Translations under genes and position numbers: made by a program
Shown here: positions 37,831-50,300 of the stretch, one piece after another
Layout of the letters: the number at the start of each line of letters is the position of its first letter
Position numbering within the stretch: the first letter of the stretch is position 1
The notes under the pieces: generated by a model
What the model was told of the DNA's origin: nothing
Seen by the model: only the letters and a program-made list of their open reading frames with translations
The model's database searches: none
Assembly (NCBI RefSeq): GCF_051020955.1
Contig: NW_027477004.1
Coordinates: 45,651 to 109,650 of the forward strand
Reading direction: 5' to 3'
DNA from: Megalopta genalis
Lineage: Eukaryota > Arthropoda > Insecta > Hymenoptera > Halictidae
DNA: 64,000 bases

Positions 37831-39657
37831 ATGCGAAGTAGAAGGCTTAGCTTCAAATCCATGCGAAACAAATGGTTTAGCTACAAATACTTGTCATATA
37901 CATTATTTAGCTACAACTGCATGCGAAACAAACGAGTTAGCTTCAAATCCATGCGAAACACATGATTCAGCTGCAAATCAATGCGATATAGAAGGTTTAG
38001 CTTCAAATCCATGCGAAACACATTATTTAGCTGCAAATCAATGTGATGTAGAAGGTTTAGCTTCAAATCCATGCGATCCACAAGATTTAGATTCAAATCA
38101 ATGCGATATAGAAGGTTCAGCTTCAAATCCAAGCGACACATATGATTTAGCTTCAAATACTTGCTATATAAGTGATATAGCTTCAAAAGCTGGAGGAACA
38201 AACGAGGAAGCTTCAAATCCGTGCGAAACAAATGATTTAACTTCAAATAAATGCGAAGTAGAAGGCTTAGCTTCAGATCCATGCGATACACAAGATTTAG
38301 CTTCAAATCAATGCGATGTAGTAGGTTCAGCTTCAAATCCATGCGATATAAGTGATATAGCTTCAAAAGCAGGAGGAACAAACGAGGTAGCTTCAATTCC
38401 ATGCGAAACAAATGATTTAGCTTCAAATCAATGCGAAGTAGAAGGCGTAGCTTCAAATCCATGCGAAACAAATGGTTTAGCTACAAATACTTGTGATATA
38501 CATTATTTAGCTACAACTGCATGCGAAACTAACGAGTTAGCTTCAAATCCATGCGAAACACACGACTTATCTTCAAATCGATGCGATGTAGAAGGTTTGC
38601 TTCAAATCAATAAGAGGTAGATGGTTTAGCTTCGAATCAATAGAATATAGAAGGCTTAGCTTCAAATAAATGCGATGTAGAAGGTTTAGCTTCAAATCCA
38701 TTCGACACACATGATTTAGATTCAAATCAATTCGAAGGACAAGGCATAGATTCAAATCCATGCGAAACAAATGATTTAGCTTCAAATGAATGCGAAGTAG
38801 AAGGCTTGGATTCAAATCCATGCAAAACAAATGGTTTAACTACAAATACTTGTGATATACATTATTTAGCTACAACTGCATGCGAAACAAACGAGTTAAC
38901 TTCAAATCCGTGCGAAACACATTATTTAGCTGCAAATCAATGCGATGTAGAAGGTTTAGCTTCAAGTCAATGCGATGTAGAAGGTTTAGCTTCAAATCCA
39001 TACGAAACACATGATTTAGCTTCAAATCAATTCGAAGGACAAGGCTTAGATTCAAATCCATGCGAAAGAAATGATTTAGCTTCAAATCAATGCGAAGTAG
39101 AAGGTTTAGCTTCAAATCCATGCGATACACAAGATTTAGCTTCTAATCATTGCGCTGTAGAAGGTTTAGCTTCAAATCCACGCGAAACAAATGATTTAGC
39201 TTCAAACACTTGGGGTATAAGTGATATAGCTTCAAATGAAGACTAATCAAACGAGTTAGCTTCAAAATCCACGCGATACACATGATTTAGCTTCAAATAC
39301 TAGCGATATATGTCATGTAGATTCAACTGCAGGCGAACAGAACGAGTTAGTTTCAAATCATGCGAAACACATGATTTAGCTGCAATCAATGTGATGTAGA
39401 AGGTTTAGCTTCAAATCCATACGAAACACATGATTTAGCTTCAAATCAATTCGAAGACATGGCTTAGATTCAAATCCATGCGAAACAAATGATTTATCTT
39501 CAAATCAATGCGAAGTAGAAGGCATAGCTTCAAATCCATGCGACACATATGATTTAGCTTCAAATACTTGCGATATAAGTGATATAGCAACAAAAGAAGG
39601 AGGTACAAACGAGGTAGCTTCAATTCCATGTGAAACAAATAATTTAGCTTCAAATCA
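37831..39657 (+). repeat. Block W unit, copy 2 (1,827 bp)
   Basis: Copy 2 is nearly identical to copy 1. Three single bases are missing within about 100 bp: near 39358 (in CC), 39385 (in AAA) and 39456 (in GG). The corresponding stretches near 37530 and 49200 have all three bases. The three deletions shift the frame and then restore it. Confidence 0.82.
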
Positions 39658-40380
39658 ATGCGAAGTAGAAGGCTTAGCTTCAAATCCATGCGAAACAAAT
39701 GGTATAGCTACAAATACTTGTCATATACATTATTTAGCTACAACTGCATGCGAAACAAACGAGTTAGTTTCAAATCCATGCTAAACACACGATTTAGCTT
39801 CAAATCAATGCGATGTAGAAGGTTTAGCTTCAAATCCAAACGAAACACATTATTTAGCTGCAAATCAATGTGATGTAGAAGGTTTAGCTTCAAATCCATG
39901 CGATCCACAAGATTTAGATTCAAATCAATGCGATATAGAAGGTTCAGCTTCAAATCCAAGCGACACATATGATTTAGCTTCAAATACTTGCTATATAAGT
40001 GATATAGCTTCAAAAGCTGGAGGAACAAACGAGGAAGCTTCAAATCCGTGCGAAACAAATGATTTAACTTCAAATAAATGCGAAGTAGAAGGCTTAGCTT
40101 CAGATCCATGCGATACACAAGATTTAGCTTCAAATCAATGCGATGTAGTAGGTTCAGCTTCAAATCCATGCGATATAAGTGATATAGCTTCAAAAGCAGG
40201 AGGAACAAACGAGGTAGCTTCAATTCCATGCGAAACAAATGATTTAGCTTCAAATCAATGCGAAGTAGAAGGCGTAGCTTCAAATCCATGCGAAACAAAT
40301 GGTTTAGCTACAAATACTTGTGATATACATTATTTAGCTACAACTGCATGCGAAACTAACGAGTTAGCTTCAAATCCATG
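39658..40380 (+). repeat. Block W unit, copy 3 (partial)
   Basis: The stretch matches the first 720 bp or so of the W unit. It differs near 39780 (CATGCTAAACACACG in place of CATGCGAAACACATG). It departs from the unit near 40380, where copy 2 has an ACGACTTATC linker and this copy has the common ATGATTTAGC. Confidence 0.75.
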
Positions 40381-40689
40381 CGAAACACATGATTTAGCTT
40401 CAAATCAATTCGAAGGACAAGGCTGAGATTCAAATCGATGCGAAACAAATGATTTAGCTTCAAATCAATGCGATGTAGAAGGTTCAGCTTCAAATCCATG
40501 CGACACATATGATTTAGCTTCAAATACTTGCGATAAAAGTGATATAGCTTCAAAAGCTGGAGGAACAAACGAGCTGGCTTCAATTCCATGCGAAACAAAT
40601 GATTTAGCTTCAAATCAATGCGAAGTAGAAGGCGTAGCTTCAAATCCATGCGAAACAAATGGATTAGCTACAAATACTTGTGATATACA

Positions 40690-42350
40690 TTATTTAGCTA
40701 CAACTGCATGCGAAACAAACGAGTTAGCTTCAAATCCATGCCAAACACATGATTTAGATTCAAATCCATGGGATGTAGAAGGTTTAGCTTCAAATCCATG
40801 CGAAACACATTATTTAGCTGCATATTAGGGCGAAGTAGAAGGCTCGGTTTGAAATCAATGCGATTCACATCGTTCATTTTGAAATACTTGTGAAAGATAT
40901 GAGTTAGCTTCGACTGCATGCGAAACACATGATTTAGCTTCAAATCAATGCGATGTAGAAGGTTTAGCTTCAAATCCATGCAAAACACGTGATTTAACTT
41001 CAAATGCATGGGATATACAAGGTTTAGATTCAAATCCATGCGAAACACATTATTTAGCTGCAAATCAGTGCGAAGTAGAAGGTTCAGGTACAAATCCATG
41101 CGATTCAAATCGTTCATCTTCAAATACTTGTGAAAGACATGATTTAGTTTCAACTGCATGCGAAACAAACGAGTTAGCTTCAAATCAATGCGATGTAGAA
41201 AGTTTAGCTTCAAATCCATGCGAAACAAAGGGTTTAGCTACAAATACTTGTGATATACATTATTTAGCTACAACTGCATGCGACACAAACGAGTTAGCTT
41301 CAAATCAATGCGATGTAGAAGGTTTAGCTTCATATCCAAGTGTAACACATGATTTAGCTTCAAATATTTGCGATATAAGTGATATAGCTTCGAATACAGG
41401 CCAAACGAACGAGTTAGCTTCAAGTCCATGCGAAACACATGATTCAGCTGCAAATCAATGCAATGTAGAAGGTTTAGCTTGAAATCCATGCGAAACACAT
41501 TATTTAGCTGCAAATCTGTGCGAAGTAGAAGGCTCGGGTTGAAATCAATGCGATTCAAATGGTTCATCTTCAAATACTTGTGAAAGACATGATTTAGCTT
41601 CAACTACATGCGAAACACATGATTTAGCTTCAAATCAATGCGATGTAGAAGGTTTAGCTTCAAATCCATGCAAAACACGTGATTTAACTTCCAATTAATG
41701 CGAAGTAGAAGGCTTAGCTTCAAATTCATGCGAAACAAATGATTTAGCTTCAAATCAATGCGATGTAGAAGGTTTAGCTTCAAATCCATGCGATACACAT
41801 GATTTAGCTTCAAATACTTGCAATATAAGTGATCTAGCTTCAAATACAGGCGAAACGAACGAGTTAGCTTCAAATCCTTGCGAAACACATGATTCAGGTG
41901 CAAATCAATGCGATGTAGAAGGTTCAGCTTCAAATCCATGCCAAACACATGATTTGGATTCAAATCCATGGGATGTAGAAGGTTTAACTTCAAATACATG
42001 CGGAACACATTATTTAGCTTGCAAATAGGTGCGAAGTAGAAGTCTCGGGTTCAAATCAATGCAATACACAAGATTTAGATTCAAATCAATGCGATGTAGT
42101 AGGTTCAGCTTCAAATCCATGCGACACATATGATTTAGCTTCAAATACTTGCGATATAAGTGATATAGCTTCAAAAGCTGTAGGAACAAACGAGGTAGCT
42201 TCAATTCCATGCGAGAAACATGATTTAGCTTCAAATCAGTGCGATGTAGAAGGTTTAACTTCAAATTCAGACGAAACATATGATTTAGCTTCAAACACTT
42301 GGGGTATAAGTGATATAGCTTCAAATGCAGACTAATCAAACGATTTAGCT
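40690..42350 (+). repeat. Block V segment, copy 1
   Basis: This segment matches 45616-47280 with an offset of 4926. The offset becomes 4925 after an extra base near 42020 (TTAGCTTGCAAATAGG against TTAGATGCAAATAGG). It lies inside segment D copy 1. A third, shortened version is at about 50540-51750. Atypical monomers include GCATATTAGGGCGAAG and TCGGTTTGAAATC near 40825-40860. Confidence 0.8.
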
Positions 42351-44029
42351 TCAAAATCCAAGCGATACACATGATTTAGCTTCAAATCAATGCGACGTAG
42401 AAGGTTTAGCTTCAAAACAATAAGAGGTAGAAGGTTTAGCTTCAAATCAATAGAATGCAGAAGGTTTCGCTTCAAATCAATGCGATGTAGAAGGTTTAGC
42501 TTCAAATCCATACGAAACACATGATTTAGCTTCAAATCAATTCGAAGGACAAGGCTTAGATTCAAATCCTTGTGAAACAAATGATTTAGCTTCAAATCAA
42601 TGCGATGTAGAAGGTTTAGCTTCAAATCCATGCGATACACAAGATTTAGCTTCAAATCAATGCGATGTAGTAGGTTCAGCTTCAAATCCATGCGGCACAT
42701 ATGATTTAGCTTCAAACACTTGGGGTATAAGTGATATAGCTTCAAATGCAGACTAATCAAACGAGTTAGCTTCAAAATCCACGCGATACACATGATTTAG
42801 CTTCAAACACTTGCGATATAAGTGATATAGATTCAACTGCAGGCAAAACGAACGAGTTAGCTTCAAATCTATGCGAAACACATGATTTAGCTTCAAATAC
42901 TTGCGATATAAGTGATATAGCTTCAAATACAGGCGAAACAAACGAGTTAGCTTCAAATCCATGCGAAACACATGATTTAGCGTCAAATCAATGCGATGTA
43001 AAAGGCTTATCTTCAAATCCATGCAAAACACGTGATTTAGGATACAATCAATGCGAAGTAGAAGGCTTAGCTTCAAATCGATGCGAAACAAATGGTTTAG
43101 CTTCAAATACTTGTGATATACGTTATTTAGATTTAACTGCATGCGCAACGAACGAATTAGCTTCAAATCCATGCGAAACACATGATATAGCTGCAAATCA
43201 ATACGATTTAGAAGGTTTAGCTTCAAATCCATGCGAAACAAATGATATAGCTTCAAATCAATGCGAAGTAGAAGGCTTAGCTTCAAGTCCATGCGAAACA
43301 CATGATTTAGCTTCAAATCAATGTGATGTAGAAGGTTTAGCTACAAATCCATGCGAAACGAATGATTTAGCTTCAGATACTGGCGATAAAAGTGATACAG
43401 CATCAAATGCATGCGAAACAAACGAGTTAGCTTGAAATCTATGCAAAACACATGATTTAGATTCAAATCCATGGGATGTAGAAGGTTTAGCTTCAAATCC
43501 ATGCGAAACACATGATTTAGCTTCAAATCAATGCGATGTAGTAGGTTCAGCTTCAAATCCATGCGACACATATGATTTAGCTTCAAATACTTGCGGTATA
43601 AGTGATACAGCTTCAAAAGCAGGAGGAACAAACGAGGTAGCTTCAAATCGACACGAAACAAATGATTTAGCTTCAAATCAATGCGAAGTTGAAAGCTTAG
43701 CATCTAATCCATGCGAAATAAATGAGTTACAATCAAATACTTGCGATATATATGAAATGGCTTCAAATCCATGCAAAACAAAGGATTTAGCACAGGAACT
43801 TGCGACATGAGAGATATAGCTTCAAATGCAGGGGAAACAAACGTGTTAGCTCCAATTCTATGCGAAGCAAATGATTTAGCTACAAATACTTGTGATATAC
43901 ATTATGTAGCTACAAGTGTATGCGAAACAAACGGGTTAGCTTCAAATCCATGCGAATCACATGATTTAGCCCGCAAATCAATGCGATGTAGAACGTTCAG
44001 CTTCAAATCCATGCGATACACAAGATTTA

Positions 44030-45600
44030 GCTTCAAATCAATGCGATGTAGAAGGTTTAGCTTCAAATCCATGCAAAACACGTGATTTAACGTCCAATTA
44101 ATGGGAAGTAGAAGGCTTAGCATCAAATCCTTGCGAATCAAATGGTTTAGCTTCAAATACTTGTGATATAGGTTAGTTAGATTTAACTGCATGCGCAACG
44201 AACGAGTTAGCTTCAAATCAATGCGAAACACATGACTTAGCTGCAAATCAATGCGATGAAGAAGGTTTAGCTTCAAATCCAAGCTAAACAAATGATTTAG
44301 CTCCAGATATTTGCGATATAAGTGATGTAGCCTCAAATGCAGACGAAACATACGAGTTAGCTTGAAATCTAAGCGAAAGAAATGATTTAGCTTAAAATCG
44401 ATGCGATGTAGATGGCTTAGCTTCAAATGCAAGCGAAACACATGATTTAGCTTCAAATCAATGCGATGTAGTGGATTTAGCTTCAAATCCATGCGAAATA
44501 AATGGTTTAGCTGCAAATCCATGCGAAACACATTATTTAGCTGCATATTAGGGCGAAGTATAATAGAAGGCTCGGTTTGAAATCAATGCGATTCAAATGG
44601 TTCATTTTGAAATACTTGTGAAAGATATGAGTTAGCTTCAACTGCATGCCAAACAAACGAGTTAGCTTCAAATCAATGCGATGTAGAAAGTTTAGCTTCA
44701 AATCCATGCGAAACAAATGGTTTAGCTACAAATACTTGTGATATACATTATTTAGCTACAACTGCATGCGAAACAAACGAGTTAGCTTCAAATCCATCCG
44801 AAACACGATTTAGCTCCAAATCAATGCGATGTAGTCGGTTCAGCTTCAAATCCATGCGACACATATGATTTAGCTTCAAATACTTGCGATATAAGTGATA
44901 TAGCTTCAAAAGCAGGAGGAACAAACGAGGTAGCTTCAATTCCATGCGAAACAAATGATTTAGCTTCAAATCAATGCGAAGTAGAAGGCTTAGCTTCAAA
45001 TCCATGCGAAACAAATGGTTTAGCTATAAATGCTTGTGATATACATTATTTAGCTACAACTGCATGTGAAAGAAACGAGTTAGCTTCAAATCCATGCGAA
45101 ACACACGATTTAGCTTCAAATCAATGCGATGTAGAAGGTTTAGCTTCAAATCCATGCAAAACACGTGATTTAACGTCCAATTAATGGGAACTAGAAGGCT
45201 TAGCATCAAATCCATGCGAATCAAATGGTTTAGCTTCAAATACTTGTGATATAGGTTAGTTAGATTTAACTGCATGCGCAACGAACGAGTTAGCTTCAAA
45301 TCCATGCGAAACACATGACTTAGCTGCAAATCAATGCGATGATGATGGTTTAGCTTCAAATCCAAGCTAAACAAATGATTTAGCTCCAGATATTTGCGAT
45401 ATAAGTGATGTAGCCTCAAATGCAGACGAAACATACGGGTTAGCTTGAAATCTAAGCGAAAGAAATGATTTAGCTTAAAATCGATGCGATGTAGATGGCT
45501 TAGCTTCAAATGCAAGCGAAACACATGATTTAGCTTCAAATGAATGCGATGTAGAGGATTTAGCTTCAAATCCATGCGAAATAAATGGTTTAGCTGCAAA
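44030..45600 (+). repeat. Tandem pair of a ~490-bp segment, 1,083 bp apart
   Basis: Positions 44030-44517 match 45113-45600 with an offset of 1083, including the rare TCCAATTAATGGGAA and GATATAGGTTAGTTAG variants. The odd 3 bases are explained by a 5-bp insertion near 44556 (GAAGTATAATAGAAGG) and a 2-bp loss near 44811 (GAAACACGATTT). Between the two copies (44518-45112) is ordinary array resembling 40810-40920 and 40140-40310. Confidence 0.75.
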
Positions 45601-45615
45601 TACTTGTGATATACA

Positions 45616-47280
45616 TTATTTAGCTACAACTGCATGCGAAACAAACGAGTTAGCTTCAAATCCATGCCAAACACATGATTTAGATTCAAATCCATGGGAT
45701 GTAGAAGGTTTAGCTTCAAATCCATGCGAAACACATTATTTAGCTGCATATTAGGGCGAAGTAGAAGGCTCGGTTTGAAATCAATGCGATTCAAATCGTT
45801 CATTTTGAAATACTTGTGAAAGATATGAGTTAGCTTCAACTGCATGCGAAACACATGATTTAGCTTCAAATCAATGCGATGTAGAAGGTTTAGCTTCAAA
45901 TCCATGCAAAACACGTGATTTAACTTCAAATCCATGGGATATAAAAGGTTTAGATTCAAATCCATGCGAAACATATTATTTAGCTGCAAATCAGTGCGAA
46001 GTAGAAGGTTCAGGTACAAATCCATGCGATTCAAATCGTTCATCTTCAAATACTTGTGAAAGACATGATTTAGTTTCAACTGCATGCGAAACAAACGAGT
46101 TAGCTTCAAATCAATGCGATGTAGAAAGTTTAGCTTCAAATCCATGCGAAACAAAGGGTTTAGCTACAAATACTTGTGATATACATTATTTAGCTACAAC
46201 TGCATGCGCAACAAACGAGTTAGCTTCAAATCAATGCGATGTAGAAGGTTTAGCTTCATATCCAAGTGTAACACATGATTTAGCTTCAAATATTTGCGAT
46301 ATAAGTGATATAGCTTCGAATACAGGCGAAACGAACGAGTTAGCTTCAAGTCCATGCGAAACACATGATTCAGCTGCAAATCAATGCAATGTAGAAGGTT
46401 TAGCTTGAAATCCATGCGAAACACATTATTTAGCTGCAAATCTGTGCGAAGTAGAAGGCTCGGGTTGAAATCAATGCGATTCAAATGGTTCATCTTCAAA
46501 TACTTGTGAAAGACATGATTTAGCTTCAACTACATGCGAAACACATGATTTAGCTTCAAATCAATGCGATGTAGAAGGTTTAGCTTCAAATCCATGCAAA
46601 ACACGTGATCTAACTTCCAATTAATGCGAAGTAGAAGGCTTAGCTTCAAATTCATGCGAAACAAATGATTTAGCTTCAAATCAATGCGATGTAGAAGGTT
46701 TAGCTTCAAATCCATGCGATACACATGATTTAGCTTCAAATACTTGCAATATAAGTGATCTAGCTTCAAATACAGGCGAAACGAACGAGTTAGCTTCAAA
46801 TCCTTGCGAAACACATGATTCAGGTGCAAATCAATGCGATGTAGAAGGTTCAGCTTCAAATCCATGCCAAACACATGATTTGGATTCAAATCCATGGGAT
46901 GTAGAAGGTTTAACTTCAAATACATGCGGAACACATTATTTAGATGCAAATAGGTGCGAAGTAGAAGGCTCGGGTTCAAATCAATGCGATACACAAGATT
47001 TAGATTCAAATCAATGCGATGTAGTAGGTTCAGCTTCAAATCCATGCGACACATATGATTTAGCTTCAAATACTTGCGATATAAGTGATATAGCTTCAAA
47101 AGCTGTAGGAACAAACGAGGTAGCTTCAATTCCATGCGAGAAACATGATTTAGCTTCAAATCAGTGCGTTGTAGAAGGTTTAACTTCAAATTCAGGCGAA
47201 ACATATGATTTAGCTTCAAACACTTGGGGTATAAGTGATATAGCTTCAAATGCAGACTAATCAAACGATTTAGCTTCAAA
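45616..47280 (+). repeat. Block V segment, copy 2
   Basis: The segment is nearly identical to 40690-42350. It ends with the NNAGACTAATCAAACG punctuation module near 47255 and is followed directly by segment D copy 2. The order here is therefore V then W, the reverse of copy 1, where W precedes V. Confidence 0.8.
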
Positions 47281-47340
47281 ATCCAAGCGATACACATGAT
47301 TTAACTTCAAATACTTGCGATATAAGTGATGTAGATTCTA

Positions 47341-50300
47341 CTGCAGGCGAAACGAACGAGTTAGCTTCAAATCCATGCGAAACACATGATTTAGCTGCAA
47401 ATCAATGTGATGTAGAAGGTTTAGCTTCAAATCCATACGAAACACATGATTTAGCTTCAAATCAATTCGAAGGACATGGCTTAGATTCAAATCCATGCGA
47501 AACAAATGATTTATCTTCAAATCAATGCGAAGTAGAAGGCATAGCTTCAAATCCATGCGACACATATGATTTAGCTTCAAATACTTGCGATATAAGTGAT
47601 ATAGCAACAAAAGAAGGAGGTACAAACGAGGTAGCTTCAATTCCATGTGAAACAAATAATTTAGCTTCAAATCAATGCGAAGTAGAAGGCTTAGCTTCAA
47701 ATCCATGCGAAACAAATGGTTTAGCTACAAATACTTGTCATATACATTATTTAGCTACAACTGCATGCGAAACAAACGAGTTAGCTTCAAATCCATGCGA
47801 AACACATGATTCAGCTGCAAATCAATGCGATATAGAAGGTTTAGCTTCAAATCCATGCGAAACACATTATTTAGCTGCAAATCAATGTGATGTAGAAGGT
47901 TTAGCTTCAAATCCATGCGATCCACAAGATTTAGATTCAAATCAATGCGATATAGAAGGTTCAGCTTCAAATCCAAGCGACACATATGATTTAGCTTCAA
48001 ATACTTGCTATATAAGTGATATAGCTTCAAAAGCTGGAGGAACAAACGAGGAAGCTTCAAATCCGTGCGAAACAAATGATTTAACTTCAAATAAATGCGA
48101 AGTAGAAGGCTTAGCTTCAGATCCATGCGATACACAAGATTTAGCTTCAAATCAATGCGATGTAGTAGGTTCAGCTTCAAATCCATGCGATATAAGTGAT
48201 ATAGCTTCAAAAGCAGGAGGAACAAACGAGGTAGCTTCAATTCCATGCGAAACAAATGATTTAGCTTCAAATCAATGCGAAGTAGAAGGCGTAGCTTCAA
48301 ATCCATGCGAAACAAATGGTTTAGCTACAAATACTTGTGATATACATTATTTAGCTACAACTGCATGCGAAACTAACGAGTTAGCTTCAAATCCATGCGA
48401 AACACACGACTTATCTTCAAATCGATGCGATGTAGAAGGTTTGCTTCAAATCAATAAGAGGTAGATGGTTTAGCTTCGAATCAATAGAATATAGAAGGCT
48501 TAGCTTCAAATAAATGCGATGTAGAAGGTTTAGCTTCAAATCCATTCGACACACATGATTTAGATTCAAATCAATTCGAAGGACAAGGCATAGATTCAAA
48601 TCCATGCGAAACAAATGATTTAGCTTCAAATGAATGCGAAGTAGAAGGCTTGGATTCAAATCCATGCAAAACAAATGGTTTAACTACAAATACTTGTGAT
48701 ATACATTATTTAGCTACAACTGCATGCGAAACAAACGAGTTAACTTCAAATCCGTGCGAAACACATTATTTAGCTGCAAATCAATGCGATGTAGAAGGTT
48801 TAGCTTCAAGTCAATGCGATGTAGAAGGTTTAGCTTCAAATCCATACGAAACACATGATTTAGCTTCAAATCAATTCGAAGGACAAGGCTTAGATTCAAA
48901 TCCATGCGAAAGAAATGATTTAGCTTCAAATCAATGCGAAGTAGAAGGTTTAGCTTCAAATCCATGCGATACACAAGATTTAGCTTCTAATCATTGCGCT
49001 GTAGAAGGTTTAGCTTCAAATCCACGCGAAACAAATGATTTAGCTTCAAACACTTGGGGTATAAGTGATATAGCTTCAAATGAAGACTAATCAAACGAGT
49101 TAGCTTCAAAATCCACGCGATACACATGATTTAGCTTCAAATACTAGCGATATATGTCATGTAGATTCAACTGCAGGCGAACAGAACGAGTTAGTTTCAA
49201 ATCCATGCGAAACACATGATTTAGCTGCAAATCAATGTGATGTAGAAGGTTTAGCTTCAAATCCATACGAAACACATGATTTAGCTTCAAATCAATTCGA
49301 AGGACATGGCTTAGATTCAAATCCATGCGAAACAAATGATTTATCTTCAAATCAATGCGAAGTAGAAGGCATAGCTTCAAATCCATGCGACACATATGAT
49401 TTAGCTTCAAATACTTGCGATATAAGTGATATAGCAACAAAAGAAGGAGGTACAAACGAGGTAGCTTCAATTCCATGTGAAACAAATAATTTAGCTTCAA
49501 ATCAATGCGAAGTAGAAGGCTTAGCTTCAAATCCATGCGAAACAAATGGTATAGCTACAAATACTTGTCATATACATTATTTAGCTACAACTGCATGCGA
49601 AACAAACGAGTTAGTTTCAAATCCATGCTAAACACACGATTTAGCTTCAAATCAATGCGATGTAGAAGGTTTAGCTTCAAATCCAAACGAAACACATTAT
49701 TTAGCTGCAAATCAATGTGATGTAGAAGGTTTAGCTTCAAATCCATGCGATACACAAGATTTAGATTCAAATCAATGCGATATAGAAGGTTCAGCTTCAA
49801 ATCCAAGCGACACATATGATTTAGCTTCAAATACTTGCTATATAAGTGATATAGCTTCAAAAGCTGGAGGAACAAACGAGGAAGCTTCAAATCCGTGCGA
49901 AACAAATGATTTAACTTCAAATAAATGCGAAGTAGAAGGCTTAGCTTCAGATCCATGCGATACACAAGATTTAGCTTCAAATCAATGCGATGTAGTAGGT
50001 TCAGCTTCAAATCCATGCGATATAAGTGATATAGCTTCAAAAGCAGGAGGAACAAACGAGGTAGCTTCAATTCCATGCGAAACAAATGATTTAGCTTCAA
50101 ATCAATGCGAAGTAGAAGGCGTAGCTTCAAATCCATGCGAAACAAATGGTTTAGCTACAAATACTTGTGATATACATTATTTAGCTACAACTGCATGCGA
50201 AACTAACGAGTTAGCTTCAAATCCATGCGAAACACATGATTTAGCTTCAAATCAATTCGAAGGACAAGGCTGAGATTCAAATCGATGCGAAACAAATGAT

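Larger units (their letters stand above)
37497..44266 (+). repeat. Large segmental duplicate D, copy 1 (about 6.8 kb)
   Basis: This segment matches 47341-53844. Offsets are 9844 to about 39350, 9847 after the three lost bases, 9397 from about 41560 and 9578 from about 43260. Relative to copy 2, copy 1 has 450 bp more (15 monomers, about 41110-41560) and lacks 181 bp near 43260. The 181 bp is five ordinary monomers plus one 31-nt punctuation monomer. Punctuation modules lie near 39240, 42330 and 42750. Confidence 0.82.

Noticed and set aside
43785..43830. Inserted mobile element
   Set aside because: The anomaly is about 25 bp, with no terminal repeats, no target-site duplication and no coding capacity. 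Nowhere else in the window is there foreign sequence.
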